DNA from: JAATGI01 sp036510675
Lineage (GTDB): Bacteria > Pseudomonadota > Alphaproteobacteria > ATCC43930 > CGMCC-115725
NCBI GenBank assembly: GCA_036510675.1
Contig: DATCDN010000061.1
Coordinates: forward strand, 1-54,968
Reading direction: 5' to 3'
DNA: 54,968 nt
The translations under genes and the position numbers were made by a program. Under the pieces are notes generated by a model. The model worked only from the letters and a program-made list of their open reading frames with translations, ran no database searches and was not told the DNA's origin. Below, piece after piece: positions 51,708 through 54,968 of this stretch (position 1 is its first letter; the number at the start of each line of letters is the position of its first letter).

Positions 51708-54700
51708 ATGCTTATTTGGGAAGGACGGCGTGTTGGGGGTGTCGCGCTCGCCGCATTGGCGTGCTCGCTGCTCGCGGGAACCGCTCTTGCACAGCTAAAT
51801 CCGGCGCAGAAAGCGCTGGAGGAACAGGGCCGCTATTGGGAAGACCGGCATCAGCCGGCGCGGGCGGCCGTGGCGTGGCAAAAGCTGCTCGATTCGGACG
51901 CGACCAACGCGGAGGCCCTGCTGCATCTCGGCATGATCGAGGCGCGCGGCGGCCACGCGGACAAGGCGCGCGTCTATGCGATGAAGCTCAAGGCGGCGCA
52001 CCCCAATGGCGGGGAGAACGCGGTGCTGGAGCACGCGATCGTCATCGGCGCGATCAATGGCGATGCGATCGACGAGGCGCGCAAACTGTCGCGGGCGGGC
52101 CAATACGAAGCCGCGATCGCGGCCTATCGCAAGGCGCTGAAGGGCCAGCCCCCGACCCCCGATCTGGCGCGGGAATATTATGAGACGCTGGCCGGTACCA
52201 AGACCGGCTGGGCCGAGGCGCGCCATGGGTTGCAGGAGATGGCGGCGGCGCTGCCGGACGATCTCTCGGTGCAGTATGGCTATGCTCGCGTCCTGACCTA
52301 TCATGAGGAAACGCGCCGCCAGGGCATCGCGATGCTGGCCTCGCTCTCGGGCGATGCCTCGGTCGGCCGCCAGGCCAATAATGGCTGGCATGACGCGCTG
52401 ATCTGGCTGGGCGCGACCCGGACCGATATCCCGCTCTATAAGAACTATCTCGCATCGCACACCGGCGACGCGCCGGTGGCGAAGAAGCTCGCCGATCTCG
52501 AAAACCCGGCCAGCCCCGTCAATGCGGGTGGCGGCGATGACGCGCATAAGCGCGCCCTCGCGGCCATGAACGGCGGCCATCTGCGCGAAGCCGCCCAGAT
52601 GTACGAGGCGATCCTCAAGGACAATCCCAAGGACATCGACGCGCTGGGCGGGCTGGGCGTCGTCCGTGAGCGCGAAGGCAATTTCCGCGAGGCGCACGCG
52701 CTGTTGTCGCGCGCCGTCGCGCTGGTGCCGGCGGGAGACACGCGCTGGCACGACGCCTTGGCGTCGGTCGTCTATCTCGAAACCGTCGCCGATGCGAAGG
52801 CCGCCCTGCGCGCGCATAAATTGAAGCTCGCCGAGGAGAAGGCGCACGAGGCGATGGCGCATCCGCTCGCCAACGATCTCAACGCCGAGCTGGTGCTGGC
52901 CCAGGTCTACCGCGACACCCGGCGGTGGGGCGAGGCGGAGAAGATCTATCGCCACGTCCTTCACGACCAGCCGAACAATCGCGAGGCCCAGGCCGGTTTG
53001 GCGGCGGTGCTGGTGGCCACCGGCCGCGGCCACGAGGCCCGGCATTTCGGGGCGGTCGCATCCGCCCCGTCGCCGGCGGCGCAGGCCGCCGACACCACGC
53101 GCATCGAGGCAAGCCGGCTGGCCGAGCAGGCGCGCGCCGCCGTCAGTCGCGGCGATACCAATGGCGCTCTCGCGGCCTATCGCCAGGCGATGTCGCGCGA
53201 TCCCGGCAACCCGTGGTTCAAGCTCGATTACGCCCGTTTGCTGACGCGTATCGGCGATCGCGCTGGCGGCGACCGGGTGATCACCGCCATGGTGGCGGGG
53301 CCCAACCCGTCCGGCGATACGCTGGCGGCGGCGGCGATCTGGTATGGCGAGCACGGCGATTATCAGGACGCCGCCAAATACGCGGCCCGGGTTCCAGCCA
53401 CCACCCGCGTCGGCGAGTTCGCCGCGATGGAACATCAGTGGATGGCGGAACGGGACGCACATCAGGCGGTGCTGCTGGCGCGGCACGGCCGCCTCGGCGA
53501 GGCGCATCGCCTTCTCGACGGCATCATCGCGCGATCGGGCGGCAATATCGGCGTGGTGGGCGTCGCCGCCGACGCCTATGTCGATATCGGCGACGCCCAG
53601 CGTGCCATCGCCGCGATGCGCGGCGCGCTCGGCCCCGATCCGACGCTCGACGCCGACATTCAATATGCCGGCGTGCTGATCCGGGTCGGCGCGCTCGATG
53701 AGCTGACCCAGGTGATGCACAATATCGATGGCCAGTCCGGCAAAATGCGGCCCGCGCAGCAATCACGCGTCGCCGATCTGCATCGCGGCCTCGCGATCAA
53801 GCTGGCGGATCAGGCACGCCTGCAGGGCGATTACGCCGGCGCCTATGACCGGCTGTCGCCGGAACTGGCGGTGTCGCGCGACGCCACCGTGCTGGCGGCG
53901 CTCGCCCGCATCTATGACAGCGCCGGCCGGCACGAGGACGCGGTGGAGATCTATACCCGCATCCTGCGCTCCGACCCGAGCAACATGGATGCGCGCCGCG
54001 AGATCATCGGCGCCGCGATTGTCGTCGGCGACTATGAGCGGGCGCGCGGCTTGCTGCGGCAAGGGCTGGGGCTTGCCCCGAACGATCCGCGGCTCCATCT
54101 GCTCGGCGCCGAGTTGGCCCGGGCCGAGGGCGATGATGAAACCGCCCTCGCGGAGCTGGGCCGGGCGCAAGCCGAGTTGGCTCAACGCAACGGCGATATC
54201 TGGATCACGCCGGATCAGTATGGCGGGTTCTCGCGGGTCGATTACGGGTCCAACGCCAACCCCTTTGCACCCTCAACGAGTTTCGCACCGATCACGCGGC
54301 CGGCGGCGCCGAGCCCGGTCTATTATTCCGCCTATCAGGCGAACCCGAGCTATGGCTCGAACCCCGCCTATCCGGTTCCGGAAATGGGCGGGCCGGTCAC
54401 GGTCACCGCCTCCGGCACCGAAGACCAGCAGTTGGAGCGTCAGGTCGCGACCCAGATCGAACAGGTGCGCGATCCGATGCGGCCCTATGTCCAGGGCGGC
54501 GTCAGCTTCCGCAACATCGAGGGCGAGCCGGGGTTGAGCCAGTTCTCGCTGATTTCGCTGCCGGTGTCGGGCGGCGCGCGCGTCGGGCCGGGCATGTTGA
54601 CGCTGCAGGTTGAGCCGACCAGCGCCAATTCGGGCACGCTCAACGGCAATGATCCGACGGTGTTCCGGCGCTTCGGCTCCAACGCCACCCTGCCGCTGGG

Positions 54701-54968
54701 CTCAGGCGCGCCGGGCTTCGACGGCAGTTCGCAAGGCGTCGGCGCCAAGGTGTCCTATGTCACCGCCAACCTCGCCGCCGAATTCGGCACCACGCCGCTC
54801 GGCTTCCCGGTCACCAACCTGATCGGCCATCTGGTGTGGGCGATTCCGCTCGACAATCAGACCTCGATCAAGCTGACCGGGCTGCGCGACCCGGTGATGG
54901 ACAGCCTGCTATCCTATGCCGGCATGCGCGACCCGCTATCGGGCCGCGTCTGGGGCGGCGTGACTCGC
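51708..54968 (+). CDS. bcsC: Cellulose synthase outer-membrane export protein BcsC (partial)
   Basis: The gene runs off the end of the window after 1,087 codons. A signal peptide (GGVALAALACSLLAGTALAQ) is followed by tandem TPR helices up to about residue 840 (AEALLHLGMIEARGGHADKA, AAYRKALKGQPPTP, AEKIYRHVLHDQPNNREAQA, AVEIYTRILRSDPSNMDARR). A Pro/Ser/Tyr-rich linker is next (about 860-900). From about residue 920 the BcsC C-terminal beta-barrel domain begins (YVQGGVSFRNIEGEPGLSQF, SQGVGAKVSYVTANLAAEFG). BcsC binds the periplasmic glucan and exports it. The ATG at 51708 is used; an ATG at 51691 is in another frame. Confidence 0.96.
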   Translation, partial: MLIWEGRRVGGVALAALACSLLAGTALAQLNPAQKALEEQGRYWEDRHQPARAAVAWQKLLDSDATNAEALLHLGMIEARGGHADKARVYAMKLKAAHPNGGENAVLEHAIVIGAINGDAIDEARKLSRAGQYEAAIAAYRKALKGQPPTPDLAREYYETLAGTKTGWAEARHGLQEMAAALPDDLSVQYGYARVLTYHEETRRQGIAMLASLSGDASVGRQANNGWHDALIWLGATRTDIPLYKNYLASHTGDAPVAKKLADLENPASPVNAGGGDDAHKRALAAMNGGHLREAAQMYEAILKDNPKDIDALGGLGVVREREGNFREAHALLSRAVALVPAGDTRWHDALASVVYLETVADAKAALRAHKLKLAEEKAHEAMAHPLANDLNAELVLAQVYRDTRRWGEAEKIYRHVLHDQPNNREAQAGLAAVLVATGRGHEARHFGAVASAPSPAAQAADTTRIEASRLAEQARAAVSRGDTNGALAAYRQAMSRDPGNPWFKLDYARLLTRIGDRAGGDRVITAMVAGPNPSGDTLAAAAIWYGEHGDYQDAAKYAARVPATTRVGEFAAMEHQWMAERDAHQAVLLARHGRLGEAHRLLDGIIARSGGNIGVVGVAADAYVDIGDAQRAIAAMRGALGPDPTLDADIQYAGVLIRVGALDELTQVMHNIDGQSGKMRPAQQSRVADLHRGLAIKLADQARLQGDYAGAYDRLSPELAVSRDATVLAALARIYDSAGRHEDAVEIYTRILRSDPSNMDARREIIGAAIVVGDYERARGLLRQGLGLAPNDPRLHLLGAELARAEGDDETALAELGRAQAELAQRNGDIWITPDQYGGFSRVDYGSNANPFAPSTSFAPITRPAAPSPVYYSAYQANPSYGSNPAYPVPEMGGPVTVTASGTEDQQLERQVATQIEQVRDPMRPYVQGGVSFRNIEGEPGLSQFSLISLPVSGGARVGPGMLTLQVEPTSANSGTLNGNDPTVFRRFGSNATLPLGSGAPGFDGSSQGVGAKVSYVTANLAAEFGTTPLGFPVTNLIGHLVWAIPLDNQTSIKLTGLRDPVMDSLLSYAGMRDPLSGRVWGGVTR

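Noticed and set aside
51795..53762. Minus-strand open frame opposite bcsC
   Set aside because: Shadow of the TPR region; BcsC is clear on plus and runs to the window end.

Overview
The window reads as chromosomal DNA from a high-GC alphaproteobacterium, most likely Rhodospirillales-like. The best evidence is gene order: murA, a DUF2948 gene, short-form hisG, hisD, a UPF0262 gene, a low-molecular-weight phosphatase gene, infA, maf, an RNase E/G-like gene and yacG follow one another in the arrangement usual for that class. Other supporting features are glyS next to ppdK, ygfZ next to pyrC, a DinB with an N-terminal cysteine cluster, and genome-encoded CCA ends on all three tRNAs. I see no phage, insertion sequence, CRISPR array or rRNA gene.

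Layout. 0-3.3 kb: end of glyS, ppdK and a small gene of uncertain family. 3.3-6.0 kb (minus): a MazEF-like toxin-antitoxin pair with a palindromic operator, then ygfZ and pyrC. 6.0-9.2 kb: a thiolase translationally coupled to an AcuI/YhdH-type reductase, then a probable Tat-exported cell-wall amidase. 9.2-9.4 kb: a three-hairpin candidate small RNA ending in a strong intrinsic terminator, then tRNA-Thr(GGT). 9.4-17.3 kb: the housekeeping block, interrupted by about 500 bp of dispersed palindromic repeats before hisG, and closed by tRNA-Phe(GAA). 17.5-27.4 kb: an accessory catabolic block. Two alpha/beta hydrolases on plus converge on eight minus-strand genes: metal amidohydrolase, LigA-like and LigB-like extradiol dioxygenase subunits, an acyl-CoA-dehydrogenase-fold flavin monooxygenase, a LysR regulator, a periplasmic binding protein, an NTF2-like protein and an ACMSD-like amidohydrolase. 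27.4-34.9 kb: a haloacid dehalogenase, an orphan CcdA-like antitoxin, argC, a gamma carbonic anhydrase, a BKACE-family enzyme, a second binding protein, an RraA-like protein, dinB and an HdeA-like periplasmic protein. 34.9-45 kb: phaC, an OmpA-like lipoprotein, hom, glpX, a double-ABM protein, recJ and an asparagine-synthetase-type amidotransferase. 45.4 kb to the end: tRNA-Glu(TTC), then a cellulose operon (BcsR/BcsP-like gene, bcsQ, bcsA, bcsB, and bcsC running off the end).

How the genes work together. The 17-27 kb block has the parts of a ring-hydroxylation, meta-cleavage and hydrolysis/decarboxylation route with its own solute capture and regulator, but I cannot name the substrate. The bcs genes form one tightly coupled operon for c-di-GMP-controlled cellulose synthesis and export. 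A bipartite palindromic repeat (two GNRA-like hairpins joined by a short spacer) recurs at five or more intergenic sites in both orientations, with base changes that preserve the stems.
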